DNA of 54,348 nt from Photorhabdus noenieputensis (GCF_018448935.1 NZ_RCWC01000041.1:1-54348), one strand, 5' to 3'. Positions 22,334-33,167 are shown, numbered from the stretch's first letter. A program made the numbers and translations. The notes: a model not told the origin generated them from the letters alone.

Positions 22334-23002
22334 TTAGTCATGGCGCTCAAAAGCGAGTGCACGGCGTTCAATCATTCGCATTAGCAAAGTCAGGATGCCG
22401 TTAACACATAGATAAATCACCCCTGCGGCGATAAAGACCATCACATCATAATTACGGCCAAATAGAAGCCGACTGTATCCCATTACTTCCAGCAAAGTAA
22501 TCGTACTTGCGAGAGAGGTACTTTTGAAAATCAATACAACTTCGTTGGAATAGGAAGATAACGCCCGTTTAAAAGCATAGGGCAGTAGTATCCGCATAGA
22601 TTGTGCTTTAGACATGCCCAACGCTTGACAGGATTGCCACTGACCAGCAGGAATTGCCTTTACCGCGCCGTGGAATAGCAGAGTAGAATATGCTGCACTG
22701 TTAAGCGCCAGTGCTACCATTGCACACAGCCAGGGCTCAGACAGTAATTGCCAGAGCCACGGGTACGCTTTTATAGATGGAAATTGCCCCGGTCCGTAGT
22801 AAATCAGGAAGAACTGCACTAGCAAAGGCGTACCGGTGAACAGAGTAATGTAGGTTTTTACCAGTTGTGTCAGTACCGGCAATTTCATGGTCAGAACCAT
22901 AGTGAACAGGGCGGACATCATGAAAGCAACAAAAAGCGCTGTGACGGTCAGGCTCAGACTGGTTGTCAACCCTGGTAAAATTTGTTGAATATACTCAAGC
23001 AT
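22334..23002 (-). CDS. artM: Arginine ABC transporter permease ArtM
   Basis: A 222-aa inner-membrane permease of the polar amino acid (HAAT) ABC family, with five predicted helices. It carries the EAA-type cytoplasmic loop that contacts the ATPase (GAVKAIPAGQWQSCQALGMS). It forms a heterodimer with ArtQ. The ATG at 23002 overlaps the artQ stop by 1 nt (TGATG), so the two subunits are translationally coupled. It is the last gene of the artPIQM operon. Confidence 0.95.
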   Translation of the reverse strand: MLEYIQQILPGLTTSLSLTVTALFVAFMMSALFTMVLTMKLPVLTQLVKTYITLFTGTPLLVQFFLIYYGPGQFPSIKAYPWLWQLLSEPWLCAMVALALNSAAYSTLLFHGAVKAIPAGQWQSCQALGMSKAQSMRILLPYAFKRALSSYSNEVVLIFKSTSLASTITLLEVMGYSRLLFGRNYDVMVFIAAGVIYLCVNGILTLLMRMIERRALAFERHD

Positions 23003-23718
23003 CAGGGAGCACTCCGATCAAAGCGAGTGGTACGCATCTCAATTTTCTTCAAAATAAACTGACTGATCAGAGTAATAGCCAGATAAATCAGCGCCACGAT
23101 CATATACCAGGTAAAAGGTTCTTGAGTGCGTGTGGCAATACTTTTGGTTTGCTGCATCAGTTCATTCACACTAATAAGCGATACCAATGCGGTATCTTTC
23201 AACAAAACTAACCATTGGTTGCCGAGCCCCGGTAGAGCATGTCGCCACATTTGGGGCATGATCAGGCGGAAAAATATTTCAGCGCGGCCAAGACCTAATG
23301 CTTGACCGGCTTCCCATTGGCCGACAGGAATAGCTTTTATCGCGCCACGGAGTGTCTGGGATGCATAGGCAGAGTAGAGCAGGGAAAGTGCAATGACGCC
23401 ACAAAGAAATGGGCTGACATAAAAGTCTTGAATATCTATCTGAACTCTGGGATGCCAGAAGATAAGATAAACATCAAAGCCATCAGCCAGTATCATGAGA
23501 AGTTGTGATGCGCCGAAGTAGACGAACAACACGACCAAAATTTCCGGCAACCCTCTGAACAGAGTGACCCAACAGGTACCCAGTATGGCGAAGGGTTTCC
23601 AACGGGCTGATTCCCAGGCAGCAAATAGCATGGCTAAAATCAGACCAAGCACTAATGCAGACACGGCAAGGCCGACGGTGATGCCGGCGGCGCTTGTTAG
23701 AGATTGGAATTCATTCAT
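23002..23718 (-). CDS. artQ: Arginine ABC transporter permease ArtQ
   Basis: The second permease subunit, 238 aa, five predicted helices, with the EAA loop [20 protein letters not shown]. It pairs with ArtM and with the ATPase ArtP, and receives arginine from the periplasmic protein ArtI. It starts 14 nt after the artI stop. Length and sequence are ordinary for the family. Confidence 0.95.
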   Translation of the reverse strand: MNEFQSLTSAAGITVGLAVSALVLGLILAMLFAAWESARWKPFAILGTCWVTLFRGLPEILVVLFVYFGASQLLMILADGFDVYLIFWHPRVQIDIQDFYVSPFLCGVIALSLLYSAYASQTLRGAIKAIPVGQWEAGQALGLGRAEIFFRLIMPQMWRHALPGLGNQWLVLLKDTALVSLISVNELMQQTKSIATRTQEPFTWYMIVALIYLAITLISQFILKKIEMRTTRFDRSAP

Positions 23719-23732
23719 GGAGATTCAGCTAC

Positions 23733-24467
23733 TTATTTAAACCATTTTTTATAGATGATGTCATAAGTGCCATCTCGTTTGATGTCAGCGAGTGCTTTAT
23801 TAAATTTATCTTGTAGCTCTTTGTTACCCTTACGAACAGCAATCCCTAAACCGATACCAAAGTAATTTTTATCAGTGACTTTGTTACCGATGGTATTTAA
23901 GTTTTCATTCTTTTTCAGCCACTCGTTAACAACGGCAGTGTCACCGAAAACAGCGTCCAGACGGCCATTTTTCAGATCCAAAATTGCATTTTGATAGCTG
24001 TCATAAGGAACGGTTTTAATCTCTTTTCGTTGTTCCATCAGATATTTCTGGTGAGTGGTCCCATTCTGGATACCCACAAGTTTGCCTTTCAGCTCTGCGA
24101 TGCTGGAGACTTTGCCTTTAACGGAAATAAAAACCGCTGAGTTGTCGTAATAAGTGTTAGTAAAATCAACCTGCTTTTGGCGCTCGGGAGTGATATCAAT
24201 ACCGGCGGCTAAAGCATCGAAGCGACGAAATTTCAGACTGGGGATCAAGCTGTCAAAGGATTGGTTATTGAAGGTACATGTTGCATTAATTTTCTCACAG
24301 AGAGCATTGACCAGATCGACATCAAAACCCTGAATTTTATTATTTGCATCGATGAACTCAAACGGCGGATAAGTGGCTTCTGTGGCAAAACGAATGGTCT
24401 CTTTCTCCGTGGCGGTTGCAGATAAAGTTACTGTGCCTAAGAGGAGTGCAAAAAGTAGTTTTTTCAT
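23733..24467 (-). CDS. artI: Arginine-binding periplasmic protein
   Basis: A 244-aa solute-binding protein, bacterial family 3. The signal peptide MKKLLFALLLGTVTLSATAT is cleaved near residue 19-20. The mature part contains ATYPPFEFID, GFDVDLVNALC and NGTTHQKYL, with two Cys able to form the conserved disulfide. The ETIRFATEATYPPFE start and the place between artP and artQ point to ArtI rather than ArtJ. No separate artJ follows artM as it does in E. coli. Confidence 0.9.
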   Translation of the reverse strand: MKKLLFALLLGTVTLSATATEKETIRFATEATYPPFEFIDANNKIQGFDVDLVNALCEKINATCTFNNQSFDSLIPSLKFRRFDALAAGIDITPERQKQVDFTNTYYDNSAVFISVKGKVSSIAELKGKLVGIQNGTTHQKYLMEQRKEIKTVPYDSYQNAILDLKNGRLDAVFGDTAVVNEWLKKNENLNTIGNKVTDKNYFGIGLGIAVRKGNKELQDKFNKALADIKRDGTYDIIYKKWFK

Positions 24468-24486
24468 CGCTATATCCTATTAATAG

Positions 24487-25215
24487 TTAGTGTGATAGAT
24501 AATTAGCAAAGGCTTTGGTCTGTGGTTGCGTAAAATGGCTGATATCACCTTGTTCTATAATGCGGCCGTTTTCCATATATACGACACGGTTTGCGGCCTT
24601 ACGGGCGATTTCCACTTCATGGGTAACGATAATCTGTGTAATGCCCGTTGCAGATAATTCATGGATGATATTGACAACCTGTGCTGTAATTTCTGGGTCC
24701 AATGCTGCCGTTGGTTCATCAAATAATAAAACCTGAGGTTCCATCATTAATGCGCGTGCGATAGCAACCCGTTGCTGTTGTCCTCCAGATAAATGTTGTG
24801 GGAAGCGGCCAGCAAAATCATCTAAGCGCAAACGGGAAAGAAGCTTATTCGCTTTTTCCTGTGCCTGTTGCCTGGATAAATTCAACACGCGACAGGGTGC
24901 TTCGATCAGGTTATCCATAACGGTAAGATGGGGCCACAAGTGATATTGCTGAAAAACCATACCTACATTCTGGCGTAGAGAACGAATCTCCTTTGTTCCT
25001 GGCGTTTGTTCGAAATCGAATTGATGATTAGCTATATGTAACTGGCCGGATCGCGGTATTTCCAGCAGGTTTAATACTCGCAACAGCGTACTTTTACCGG
25101 CACCGCTTGGCCCTAGCAAAACCATTGTTTCCCCTAGAGAACACTCAAGATTAATATCAAACAGTGCTTGATGGACACCGTAATAGCAATCAATGCTTTT
25201 TAATTGAATACTCAT
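24487..25215 (-). CDS. artP: Arginine ABC transporter ATPase
   Basis: A 242-aa ABC ATPase. Walker A is GPSGAGKST, the Q-loop lies in [16 protein letters not shown], the signature is [15 protein letters not shown], Walker B is [14 protein letters not shown] and the switch His is in VTHEVEIA. It is the first gene of artPIQM and powers high-affinity arginine uptake. The promoter region upstream holds a perfect GCATAATTATGC palindrome resembling an ArgR half-operator pair. Confidence 0.96.
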   Translation of the reverse strand: MSIQLKSIDCYYGVHQALFDINLECSLGETMVLLGPSGAGKSTLLRVLNLLEIPRSGQLHIANHQFDFEQTPGTKEIRSLRQNVGMVFQQYHLWPHLTVMDNLIEAPCRVLNLSRQQAQEKANKLLSRLRLDDFAGRFPQHLSGGQQQRVAIARALMMEPQVLLFDEPTAALDPEITAQVVNIIHELSATGITQIIVTHEVEIARKAANRVVYMENGRIIEQGDISHFTQPQTKAFANYLSH

Positions 25216-25260
25216 GCTTTTATTCTGAATAGTCAGTGATTTAGTTCGATGCTAAACCCG

Positions 25261-25278
25261 TTAGCATAATTATGCAAC
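25261..25278 (-). promoter_or_regulatory. Candidate ArgR (ARG box) operator upstream of artP
   Basis: TTAGCATAATTATGCAAC contains the perfect 12-bp palindrome GCATAATTATGC, similar to the ARG box pattern TGAATWWWWATTCA. It lies about 50 bp upstream of the artP start. A second box at the usual 3-bp spacing is weak. In E. coli the art genes respond to ArgR at artJ; repression here is inference. Confidence 0.4.
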
Positions 25279-25520
25279 ATCTTATGCACAGAATATTATT
25301 AATTGATATTTCAATTATATGCCTGATCAACGTGCTCTATTCTCTCCTTGTGTGATTTATCAACAAAAGCTTATTTATTCTGTTGCCATACTGTGGGAGG
25401 ATGAATCGACCACAGTGAGTAAGCATATAGGGCAAGCAGCGGCAGCGGACGACTTATGACAAATGAAGCGTCCGAACCGTTATTGATGACATCAAGTATT
25501 AATTGTGGCTCAAATTCTGG

Positions 25521-26420
25521 TTAAGTAAAGAATGCCATCAGTAAGGGCGCTAACAAACTCAGTATAAAACCGTGAACTATTGCTGCTGGAACAATACTGA
25601 CTCCACCACACCGTTGTAATACTGGCAAGACAAAATCCATCGAGGTTGCACCGCTTAATCCTAGAGCGCTTGAACGATATCGATTGATTAGAACTGGAAT
25701 TAACATAATTGCCGCCAGTTCGCGCACCAGATCATTAAAGAATGCGGCACTGCCGATTACTGGCCCGTAAGCGTCGGAAAGTAAGATGCCAGAAAGGGAA
25801 TACCAGCCGTAGCCAGAAGCTAATGCTAAACCTGTTTTCACTGGAAGTCCGAGAATAAGTGCTGCAATTGTACCGCCGATAAGCGCGCTGACAGCAATGA
25901 CAATCGCAATAATGGCACCACGGCGGTTTAGCAATATCTGTTTCAGGCTCATACCGCTGTTGCGTAATTGAATACCGACGAATAGCAGTAAAACGATTAA
26001 GGCGATTTTACTGGCAGGATTGGAGAAGCGTAGCCATGACCAGCCAGTGAGCCCAAGCAGGAAACCTAAAATCAGCACACCGCATAATTTCAGTGATTCG
26101 AAGATCATATGTAAACGGGAAGGCGGTTTTTCCTGTTTATGTGGACTAACAATCCAAGGATCGCGTTTTTCAAGCAGGAATAACGCTAGCATATTAGCTG
26201 TAAAAATACATAAAAAAAATGTTATTGCATATTGAAAGATAGAGAAGAGGTTGCGGCCTAAATCGTCCAACAAAGCCAAGCTGATCCCCATTAAAAACAG
26301 GATGATATAAACCATCGCGTTAAGAAGACGATGAATAACATTTAACAGTACCTTATTATTCAAACGGATAAGGTAGCCTAGCGTTAACGGTAAAAGAATG
26401 ATCAGCAGCCCAGAGTACAT
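25521..26420 (-). CDS. lysO: L-lysine exporter LysO (YbjE)
   Basis: A 299-aa membrane protein with about eight hydrophobic helices, similar to E. coli LysO/YbjE (DUF340 family). It exports L-lysine and toxic lysine analogues such as thialysine. Recognisable segments are FLMGISLALLDDLGRN, ALASGYGWYSLSGILLSD and GATSMDFVLPVLQRCGG. The last is characteristic of the family, with conserved acidic residues inside the membrane core. It stands alone upstream of the art operon, so uptake and export of basic amino acids are neighbours. No clear operator was found upstream. Confidence 0.9.
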   Translation of the reverse strand: MYSGLLIILLPLTLGYLIRLNNKVLLNVIHRLLNAMVYIILFLMGISLALLDDLGRNLFSIFQYAITFFLCIFTANMLALFLLEKRDPWIVSPHKQEKPPSRLHMIFESLKLCGVLILGFLLGLTGWSWLRFSNPASKIALIVLLLFVGIQLRNSGMSLKQILLNRRGAIIAIVIAVSALIGGTIAALILGLPVKTGLALASGYGWYSLSGILLSDAYGPVIGSAAFFNDLVRELAAIMLIPVLINRYRSSALGLSGATSMDFVLPVLQRCGGVSIVPAAIVHGFILSLLAPLLMAFFT

Positions 26421-26770
26421 AAATTAACATCCTGTAAAGCAGTTAATGTCTTTTTATCCAAATCCAGTATAAAAATCGGTTGTAAAGACTTTTAAAAATG
26501 GTTGTAAAGACCATGAAAATAAAAGATAACAATTTTTTTACATTAAGAGAATAGTCAAGATAGAGTGAAGTATGCTGTTGCTCAAAGAATTTTTTATTCT
26601 TAAGTGGGTGTGTTATTAATAACTTTCAAGGGGTATGAAACGTAAAGAGAACGGTATCTATCTGGAATAAATGGAAATCCTTGGTTTTCGTGGTATTGCA
26701 AGAAATAAGTTTTTACGATTTCTCTGAATCCAATTTCTCTGAATCCAATGCTTAATATGGTGATATTTAA
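26421..26770. other. Divergent promoter region lysO / macA
   Basis: 350 bp with no gene. It holds a perfect 15-bp tandem duplication (TTTCTCTGAATCCAA twice, 26719-26748) ending 22 nt before the macA start, and a near repeat of TTGTAAAGAC at 26480 and 26502. Confidence 0.6.
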
Positions 26771-27886
26771 ATGAATTTTATTCGTTCGAAACGTCGATGG
26801 ATTATGTTGTTAGCTATTGTGGCAGTTATCACGTTGGTTCTGGGGTATTTTTTGCATGGGCCAGAAGCGATTAAATATCAGACAATTTCTGTCATTAAAG
26901 GTGATTTGGAAAAAAATGTACTGGCAACAGGGAAACTGGATGCGGTCAGAAAAGTAGATGTTGGCGCGCAGGTAAGCGGTCAGTTGCAGAATTTGTATGT
27001 TGAAGTGGGTGATAAGGTGACAAAAGGCCAGTTATTGGCATTGATTGATCCTAAACCGGCGCAAAACCAGGTCAAAGAAGTTGAAGCCACGATCAAAGAA
27101 TTGAATGCTGATCTGATGGAAGCCAAGGCACAATTGAAATTGGCGCGGCTTACATTACAGCGTCAGAACAATCTGGCAAAAGTGCAGGCGGTCTCGCTCC
27201 AGGAATTGGATCAGGCTAAAACGGACGTTGAAGTGAAAAGAGCGAAGGTAGAAACTTTATTGGCGCAAATCAGTAAAAATCAGGCCAGCCTTGATACTGC
27301 TGAGACGAATTTGCAATATACCCGGATTACCGCACCAATGGATGGTATCGTTGTCAATATTAAAACGCTTCAGGGGCAAACAGTCATTGCGGCACAGGAA
27401 GCCCCGACGATTCTGACGCTAGCTGATCTGGGCACGATGTTGGTAAAAGCGGAAGTATCAGAGGCGGATGTTATTTACCTGAAACCGGGTCAGAAAGCCT
27501 CTTTTACCGTATTAGGCGCACCGGATAAAAATTTTCCGGGGGTGTTGAAAGATATTTTGCCGACGCCAGAAAAGATTAATGATGCAATTTTCTTCTATGC
27601 CCGCTTTGAGGTGGCTAATCCTCAGCAACTTTTGCGTTTGCAAATGACCGCCCAGGTGAAAATTCAACTCGATTCCCATCGTGATGTGTTAATGATCCCG
27701 ATCTCGGCTCTGGGTAAACAGATTACGCCAACCCGCTATGAGGTGGATATCCTGAATGGAAATAAAGAAGAGAAACGGGAAGTGGCCATTGGTGTGCGCA
27801 ATGATGTGAATGTACAAATTCTGTCTGGTCTGAAAGAGCATGAGCAGGTGATTACTGGTCTTAGTGATGAAGCAGGGGATGAGTAA
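26771..27886 (+). CDS. macA: Macrolide export periplasmic adaptor MacA
   Basis: A 371-aa membrane fusion protein of the MacAB-TolC tripartite pump. The N-terminal anchor helix spans about residues 11-29 ([19 protein letters not shown]). Then come a lipoyl half-motif ([20 protein letters not shown]), a long alpha-hairpin coiled coil (about 95-180) that meets TolC, the second lipoyl half with [10 protein letters not shown], and beta-barrel and membrane-proximal domains. The pump exports macrolides and some peptides or lipids in other species. The stop overlaps the macB start (TAATG). Confidence 0.94.
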   Translation: MNFIRSKRRWIMLLAIVAVITLVLGYFLHGPEAIKYQTISVIKGDLEKNVLATGKLDAVRKVDVGAQVSGQLQNLYVEVGDKVTKGQLLALIDPKPAQNQVKEVEATIKELNADLMEAKAQLKLARLTLQRQNNLAKVQAVSLQELDQAKTDVEVKRAKVETLLAQISKNQASLDTAETNLQYTRITAPMDGIVVNIKTLQGQTVIAAQEAPTILTLADLGTMLVKAEVSEADVIYLKPGQKASFTVLGAPDKNFPGVLKDILPTPEKINDAIFFYARFEVANPQQLLRLQMTAQVKIQLDSHRDVLMIPISALGKQITPTRYEVDILNGNKEEKREVAIGVRNDVNVQILSGLKEHEQVITGLSDEAGDE

Positions 27887-29829
27887 TGAATGCGTTACTT
27901 GAGCTGAAAGGTATAGAACGCAGCTATCCCGCAGGTGAGCAACAGGTAAAAGTACTGGATGATGTCACCTTGTCTATTTACGCCGGTGAGATGGTTGCGA
28001 TTATCGGCGCGTCAGGCTCGGGTAAATCGACACTGATGAATATTCTTGGGTGTCTTGATCAACCTAGTAATGGTGAATATCGGGTCGCGGGACAGAATGT
28101 TGCTGAACTGAATAATGATGAACTAGCAGCACTGAGACGGGAACATTTTGGCTTTATTTTTCAGCGTTATCATTTACTGACTCATTTAACCGCTGAACAG
28201 AATGTGGAAATTCCCGCTATTTATGCGGGAGCCTCTAAAGCAGCACGTCGCCAGAGAGCCATAGAGTTGCTTGGTCGTTTAGGGCTTGAAGAGCGAATCT
28301 ACTATCAGCCAGGGCAGCTCTCTGGTGGACAGCAGCAGAGGGTCAGTATCGCCAGGGCGTTGATGAATGGTGGTCAGGTCATTTTGGCTGATGAACCAAC
28401 CGGAGCGTTGGATAGCCATTCCGGCGAAGAGGTGATGGCAATCCTCAAACAACTGTGTGAACGAGGGCATACCGTCATTATTGTCACTCATGATCCGAAA
28501 ATTGCGGCTCAGGCACAGAGGATTATAGAGATCAAAGATGGTCACATTATGAGTGACTCTGGCACGCAAGTGAGTAGAAAAGTCACTCAAACTCCGTCGT
28601 TAACATCAAAAATATCGTCGATACGCCAAACCTTTGGGCGATTTAATGAAGCTTTATTCATGGCATGGCGGGCGATGGTTGCTAACAAGATGCGAACTTT
28701 ACTGACCATGTTGGGGATTATCATTGGTATTGCTTCTGTTGTGACTATTTTGGTTATCGGAGATGCGGCTAGGGCATCGGTGTTATCCGATATTAAAGAG
28801 ATTGCGACGAACACTATTGATATTTATCCGGGAGAAGATTTTGGCCTTGATGATCCGGTCAGTATGCAAGCGCTGAAAATAGAGGATTCAGACGCGATTA
28901 AAGCGCAGCCCTATATTCTGGCGGTTTCACCAGAAATTGAGGGACAAATGCGCCTTCGTAGAGGGAACATTGATGTTGCTTCGAGAGTGACTGGTGTTGG
29001 TGATGAGTTTTTTCAGGTTTATGCTCTGCGTTTTGCCCAAGGAATGGGATTCTCATTGGATATGATACGCCGTCAGGGGCAAGTTGTGGTTATTGATAAA
29101 AATACTCAGCGTAAGCTGTTTCCTCACCAGAAAAATGTGATTGGGGAGGTGATCCTGGTGGGTAATATGCCGGCCACAATTGTGGGAGTGATATCTGATA
29201 AGAGAGCGACATTTGGCAGTAGCAAATCATTGCATGTCTGGTTGCCTCATAGCACGATGACCAGCCGTCTGATGAACCGAAATTATCTGGATTCAATTAC
29301 TGTCAGAATAAAGGATGGTTATAACTCTAAGGATATAGAAAAGAAGATTGTTCAATTGTTCACTTTACGCCACGGGAAAAAGGATATTTTCACCTATAAC
29401 GTGGACATGATGGTAAAAGCGGCGGAAAAAACGGCCCATACTTTACAACTGTTTTTGACGATGGTGGCGGTAATTTCGCTGATAGTTGGCGGTATTGGCG
29501 TTATGAATATTATGTTAGTTTCGGTGACTGAACGTACAAGAGAGATTGGTATTCGTATGGCAGTAGGTGCCAGAACCAGCGATGTGATGCAGCAGTTTCT
29601 GATAGAGGCTATTTTGGTTTGTCTGGTTGGCGGTGTTTTGGGTATTGTGCTCTCTTATACGATTGCATTGATTGCTCAACTGGCGCTGCCTGGCTGGCAT
29701 TTTGTCTTCCAACCCATCGCTTTACTCAGTGCTTTCGCCTGTTCTACCGCAATTGGCGTGATATTTGGGTTTCTACCTGCCCGTAATGCTGCTCGCCTTG
29801 ATCCGATAGAAGCGTTGGCAAGAGAATAA
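27886..29829 (+). CDS. macB: Macrolide export ATPase/permease MacB
   Basis: A 647-aa fused ABC protein. The N-terminal ATPase domain has Walker A GASGSGKST at 41-49, signature [15 protein letters not shown], Walker B VILADEPTGALDSH and the switch His in VTHDPKIAA. A first transmembrane helix near residues 285-305, a large periplasmic domain and three C-terminal helices follow; GGIGVMNIMLVSVTERTREIG is the classic FtsX-like segment. It is a mechanotransmission ABC transporter working with MacA and TolC. It overlaps macA by 1 nt. The gene is intact and of normal length. Confidence 0.96.
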   Translation: MNALLELKGIERSYPAGEQQVKVLDDVTLSIYAGEMVAIIGASGSGKSTLMNILGCLDQPSNGEYRVAGQNVAELNNDELAALRREHFGFIFQRYHLLTHLTAEQNVEIPAIYAGASKAARRQRAIELLGRLGLEERIYYQPGQLSGGQQQRVSIARALMNGGQVILADEPTGALDSHSGEEVMAILKQLCERGHTVIIVTHDPKIAAQAQRIIEIKDGHIMSDSGTQVSRKVTQTPSLTSKISSIRQTFGRFNEALFMAWRAMVANKMRTLLTMLGIIIGIASVVTILVIGDAARASVLSDIKEIATNTIDIYPGEDFGLDDPVSMQALKIEDSDAIKAQPYILAVSPEIEGQMRLRRGNIDVASRVTGVGDEFFQVYALRFAQGMGFSLDMIRRQGQVVVIDKNTQRKLFPHQKNVIGEVILVGNMPATIVGVISDKRATFGSSKSLHVWLPHSTMTSRLMNRNYLDSITVRIKDGYNSKDIEKKIVQLFTLRHGKKDIFTYNVDMMVKAAEKTAHTLQLFLTMVAVISLIVGGIGVMNIMLVSVTERTREIGIRMAVGARTSDVMQQFLIEAILVCLVGGVLGIVLSYTIALIAQLALPGWHFVFQPIALLSAFACSTAIGVIFGFLPARNAARLDPIEALARE

Positions 29830-29912
29830 GCGGAAATGAAATAATGTTACGCCGCAGGCAATGACCAGCGGCGTATGAATAATACCTGGTTATGACCCAC
29901 AGGCCAGGCTAT

Positions 29913-30134
29913 TTAGCCTTTGGGTTCGTTTTCAAGGGGAACAATAATACTGGCATGATTTCCCTTTGGGCCTTGGTGAACGCTGAAATTCACCTTCTGG
30001 CCCGCTTTCAGTGTCCGGTAACCGTCCATCTGAATGGTTGAGTAATGAGCGAATATATCTTCTCCGCCGCTTGCCGGGCAAATAAACCCAAAGCCCTTAG
30101 CATTATTGAACCACTTAACAGTACCTGTCTCCAT
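29913..30134 (-). CDS. cspD: Cold-shock-like protein CspD
   Basis: A 73-aa OB-fold nucleic-acid-binding protein with RNP1 KGFGFI and RNP2 DIFAHY. E. coli CspD is stationary-phase induced and inhibits replication by binding single-stranded DNA. The sequence from METGTVKWFNNAKGFGFICP through GPKGNHASIIVP is CspD rather than CspA-like. The ATG at 30134 is chosen; an upstream in-frame extension to 30203 lacks family similarity. It diverges from clpS, the same arrangement as in E. coli, where Lon degrades CspD. Confidence 0.95.
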   Translation of the reverse strand: METGTVKWFNNAKGFGFICPASGGEDIFAHYSTIQMDGYRTLKAGQKVNFSVHQGPKGNHASIIVPLENEPKG

Positions 30135-30477
30135 ACTTCTACATCCCTCGTTTAATAATTTCGGTTGAGATGAGCCATTAATATAACAGTTGTAAACAAT
30201 CACATATAATTAGTTACATTATCTATGTTTGTTCACAAAACATACTGTAGTAAAAATCAAATTCTCGTCAAGCACAGAACAAATGTCTGGTTGTTTTGAA
30301 TGACTAAAGTTTGATATAGATAACGATATGAGTTTCGTTCATTCACTTTTATGCCGAGTTTTCATAGGGGAATAGTCTGTGGTAAAAGGAGTTGCCCAGA
30401 GAATGATAAGATAAATGGCAACATAATTTATTTGCTGGCAGTGGCTGGTATTAGAGATTAATCCTGTTGGGAAAATA
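30135..30477. other. Divergent promoter region cspD / clpS
   Basis: 343 bp with no gene, AT-rich. It should carry the promoters of cspD and clpSA. No convincing operator or hairpin was recognised. Confidence 0.6.
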
Positions 30478-30798
30478 ATGAACGAGTATCATAACAGTTT
30501 GAAAACTAAGGAATCCGTTAAGGATAAGCGACAGCAAAAATTGCAGCCGCCGTCAATGTATCAGGTTATTCTTAACAATGATGATTACACTCCGATGGAG
30601 TTTGTAGTTGACGTATTACGAAAGTTCTTTTCTTATGATATTGAACAGGCAACGCAGTTAATGTTGGATGTCCACTATCAAGGGAAAGCTGTTTGTGGGG
30701 TTTATACTGCTGAGGTGGCAGAAACTAAAGCGGCTCAGGTAAATATGTATGCCAGGGAGCACGGGCATCCATTACTTTGTACGCTGGAAAAAATCTGA
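30478..30798 (+). CDS. clpS: ClpAP adaptor ClpS
   Basis: A 106-aa adaptor that binds N-degron substrates (Leu, Phe, Tyr, Trp at the N-terminus) and passes them to ClpAP. The flexible N-terminal tail (residues 1-25) precedes the folded core with the binding-pocket segment [16 protein letters not shown]66 is expected in [13 protein letters not shown]. clpA follows 31 nt later with its own ribosome binding site. Aat, which makes such N-degrons, is encoded 3 kb away. Confidence 0.96.
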   Translation: MNEYHNSLKTKESVKDKRQQKLQPPSMYQVILNNDDYTPMEFVVDVLRKFFSYDIEQATQLMLDVHYQGKAVCGVYTAEVAETKAAQVNMYAREHGHPLLCTLEKI

Positions 30799-30829
30799 CC
30801 AGGTATACTGATTTTAGGGGGAGGTGCCT

Positions 30830-33106
30830 ATGCTCAACCAAGAGCTTGAACTTAGTCTTAATATTGCCTTTGCTAAAGCACGGGATAACAGACACGAGTT
30901 TATGACTGTGGAGCACCTATTGCTGGCGTTGTTAAGCAATTCATCAGCGCGTGAAGCATTGGAAGCCTGCAAGGTCAATCTGGCTCAATTGCGTAAGGAG
31001 CTGGAGAATTTTATTTCACAAACGACACCGTTGTTACCTGAAAATGATGAGCGGGAGACTCAGCCGACGTTGAGTTTTCAACGCGTTCTTCAGCGCGCGG
31101 TATTTCATGTTCAATCCTCTGGGCGCTCAGAAGTCTCTGGTGCTAATGTGCTGGTGGCTATCTTTAGCGAACAGGAGTCTCAAGCTGCTTATTTGCTGCG
31201 TAAACATGATGTTAGTCGTCTGGATGTAGTTAATTTCATTTCTCATGGAACTCAAAAAGAGGACACTGAATCGGATCATCAGGAGACAGGCTCACAATCT
31301 GCGGAAGAGGTGCCTACAGGTGAGGATCGGTTGGAAAATTTCACAACTAATCTGAATCAACTCGCTCAAAGAGGGCAGATTGATCCATTGATTGGCCGTC
31401 AGGATGAGTTGGAAAGAACAATCCAGGTATTGTGTCGTCGCCGAAAAAACAATCCATTGTTGGTCGGAGAGTCGGGTGTCGGTAAGACCGCTATTGCAGA
31501 AGGGCTGGCATGGCGGATTGTGCAAAAAGATGTACCGGAAGTGATGGCTGATTGTACGATTTATTCGTTGGATATTGGCTCATTGCTGGCGGGAACTAAA
31601 TATCGTGGTGATTTTGAGAAGCGCTTCAAAGCATTGTTAAAAACCCTTGAGCAGGATAAGAAAAGTATTCTATTTATAGATGAAATTCATACCATTATCG
31701 GTGCGGGTGCTGCGTCAGGGGGGCAGGTCGATGCGGCTAATCTGATTAAGCCATTGTTATCTAGTGGACGTATCAGAGTGATTGGTTCTACGACCTATCA
31801 TGAATTCAGTAATATTTTTGAAAAAGATCGGGCGTTAGCGCGTCGTTTTCAGAAGATTGATATTGTTGAGCCTTCACCCGAAGAGACGGTACAGATTATT
31901 AAAGGGTTGCGGCCAAAATATGAGGCGCACCATGATGTACGTTATACCACGAAAGCGATCCGTGCGGCGGTTGATTTATCAGTGAAATACATTACCGATC
32001 GCCACTTGCCGGATAAGGCGATCGATGTGATTGATGAAGCCGGGGCGCGTACCCGTTTGGTGCCGATTAGTCGCCGTAAGAAAACGATTAATGTGTCGGA
32101 TATTGAATTCGTTGTTGCTCGGATTGCCCGGATTCCTGAAAAAACCGTTTCTGCCAGTGATAAAGATGTCCTAAAAACACTGGATGAGCGGCTGAAAATG
32201 TTGGTATTCGGTCAGGATACCGCGATTGCGGCATTAACCGAAGCCATTAAGATGAGTCGTGCAGGGTTGGGGCAGGATAATAAACCGGTGGGTTCTTTCC
32301 TGCTTGCAGGTCCGACAGGCGTGGGGAAAACGGAAGTCACCGTACAGCTTGCTAAGGTGCTGAATATCAAATTATTGCGTTTTGATATGTCAGAATATAT
32401 GGAGCGTCATACCGTAAGCCGTTTAATTGGTGCGCCACCGGGATATGTTGGTTTTGATCAAGGAGGATTGCTTACGGATGCTGTGATTAAACATCCTCAT
32501 TCAGTATTGCTGCTTGATGAGATTGAAAAAGCCCATCCAGATGTGTTTAACCTGTTATTGCAAGTCATGGATAACGGCACTCTGACTGATAATAACGGTC
32601 GCAAAGCGGATTTCCGTAACGTCATTTTAGTCATGACAACCAATGCGGGGGTACGTGAAACACAGCGCAAATCCATTGGATTTAAGCAGCAGGATAACAG
32701 CTCTGATGCAATGGAAGAGATTAAGAAAATATTTACGCCGGAATTCCGTAACCGTCTTGATGGCATCATCTGGTTTAATGCGCTTTCTATCGAGGTTATT
32801 CAACAGGTAGTTGATAAATTCATTGTCGCCTTGCAAGCGCAATTGGATGAAAAGGGTGTTTCGCTGGAGGTCAGTGCGGATGCTCGTCAATGGTTATGTG
32901 ATAAAGGCTATGATAAAGCAATGGGTGCTCGTCCAATGGCGCGGGTTATTCAGGATAGCTTGAAAAAACCGTTGGCAAATGAACTCCTGTTCGGCTCATT
33001 AGTTCACGGTGGTTCGGTTAGCATTGGCTTGGATAAGGTAAAACGCGTATTGACCTACGATTTCAGCAGTGCTTATAAGCAGAAGCCGGAAGATGTAGTG
33101 CACTAA
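30830..33106 (+). CDS. clpA: ATP-dependent Clp protease ATPase subunit ClpA
   Basis: A 758-aa AAA+ unfoldase of the ClpAP protease. The N-domain (1 to about 145) with [17 protein letters not shown] binds ClpS. D1 has Walker A GESGVGKT and D2 has Walker [10 protein letters not shown]. The pore-loop segments ([15 protein letters not shown]) and the IGF-type ClpP-binding loop (KSIGFKQQD) are visible. The ATG at 30830 gives the exact family N-terminus and follows GGGGGAGG; the in-frame GTG at 30824 overlaps that ribosome binding site and is rejected. Confidence 0.97.
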   Translation: MLNQELELSLNIAFAKARDNRHEFMTVEHLLLALLSNSSAREALEACKVNLAQLRKELENFISQTTPLLPENDERETQPTLSFQRVLQRAVFHVQSSGRSEVSGANVLVAIFSEQESQAAYLLRKHDVSRLDVVNFISHGTQKEDTESDHQETGSQSAEEVPTGEDRLENFTTNLNQLAQRGQIDPLIGRQDELERTIQVLCRRRKNNPLLVGESGVGKTAIAEGLAWRIVQKDVPEVMADCTIYSLDIGSLLAGTKYRGDFEKRFKALLKTLEQDKKSILFIDEIHTIIGAGAASGGQVDAANLIKPLLSSGRIRVIGSTTYHEFSNIFEKDRALARRFQKIDIVEPSPEETVQIIKGLRPKYEAHHDVRYTTKAIRAAVDLSVKYITDRHLPDKAIDVIDEAGARTRLVPISRRKKTINVSDIEFVVARIARIPEKTVSASDKDVLKTLDERLKMLVFGQDTAIAALTEAIKMSRAGLGQDNKPVGSFLLAGPTGVGKTEVTVQLAKVLNIKLLRFDMSEYMERHTVSRLIGAPPGYVGFDQGGLLTDAVIKHPHSVLLLDEIEKAHPDVFNLLLQVMDNGTLTDNNGRKADFRNVILVMTTNAGVRETQRKSIGFKQQDNSSDAMEEIKKIFTPEFRNRLDGIIWFNALSIEVIQQVVDKFIVALQAQLDEKGVSLEVSADARQWLCDKGYDKAMGARPMARVIQDSLKKPLANELLFGSLVHGGSVSIGLDKVKRVLTYDFSSAYKQKPEDVVH

Positions 33107-33115
33107 TAAAGAGCG

Positions 33116-33167
33116 ACACCACAGGTGAAAACAACGTTGTTAAATACAAAGTTGCTACCTGTGGTGT
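33116..33167. terminator. Long inverted repeat between clpA and infA
   Basis: ACACCACAGGT and ACCTGTGGTGT form a perfect 11-bp stem, with 30 nt between that themselves include the palindrome ACAACGTTGT. It lies between two convergent genes and may act as a shared terminator, although no U-run follows the stem. Confidence 0.5.
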
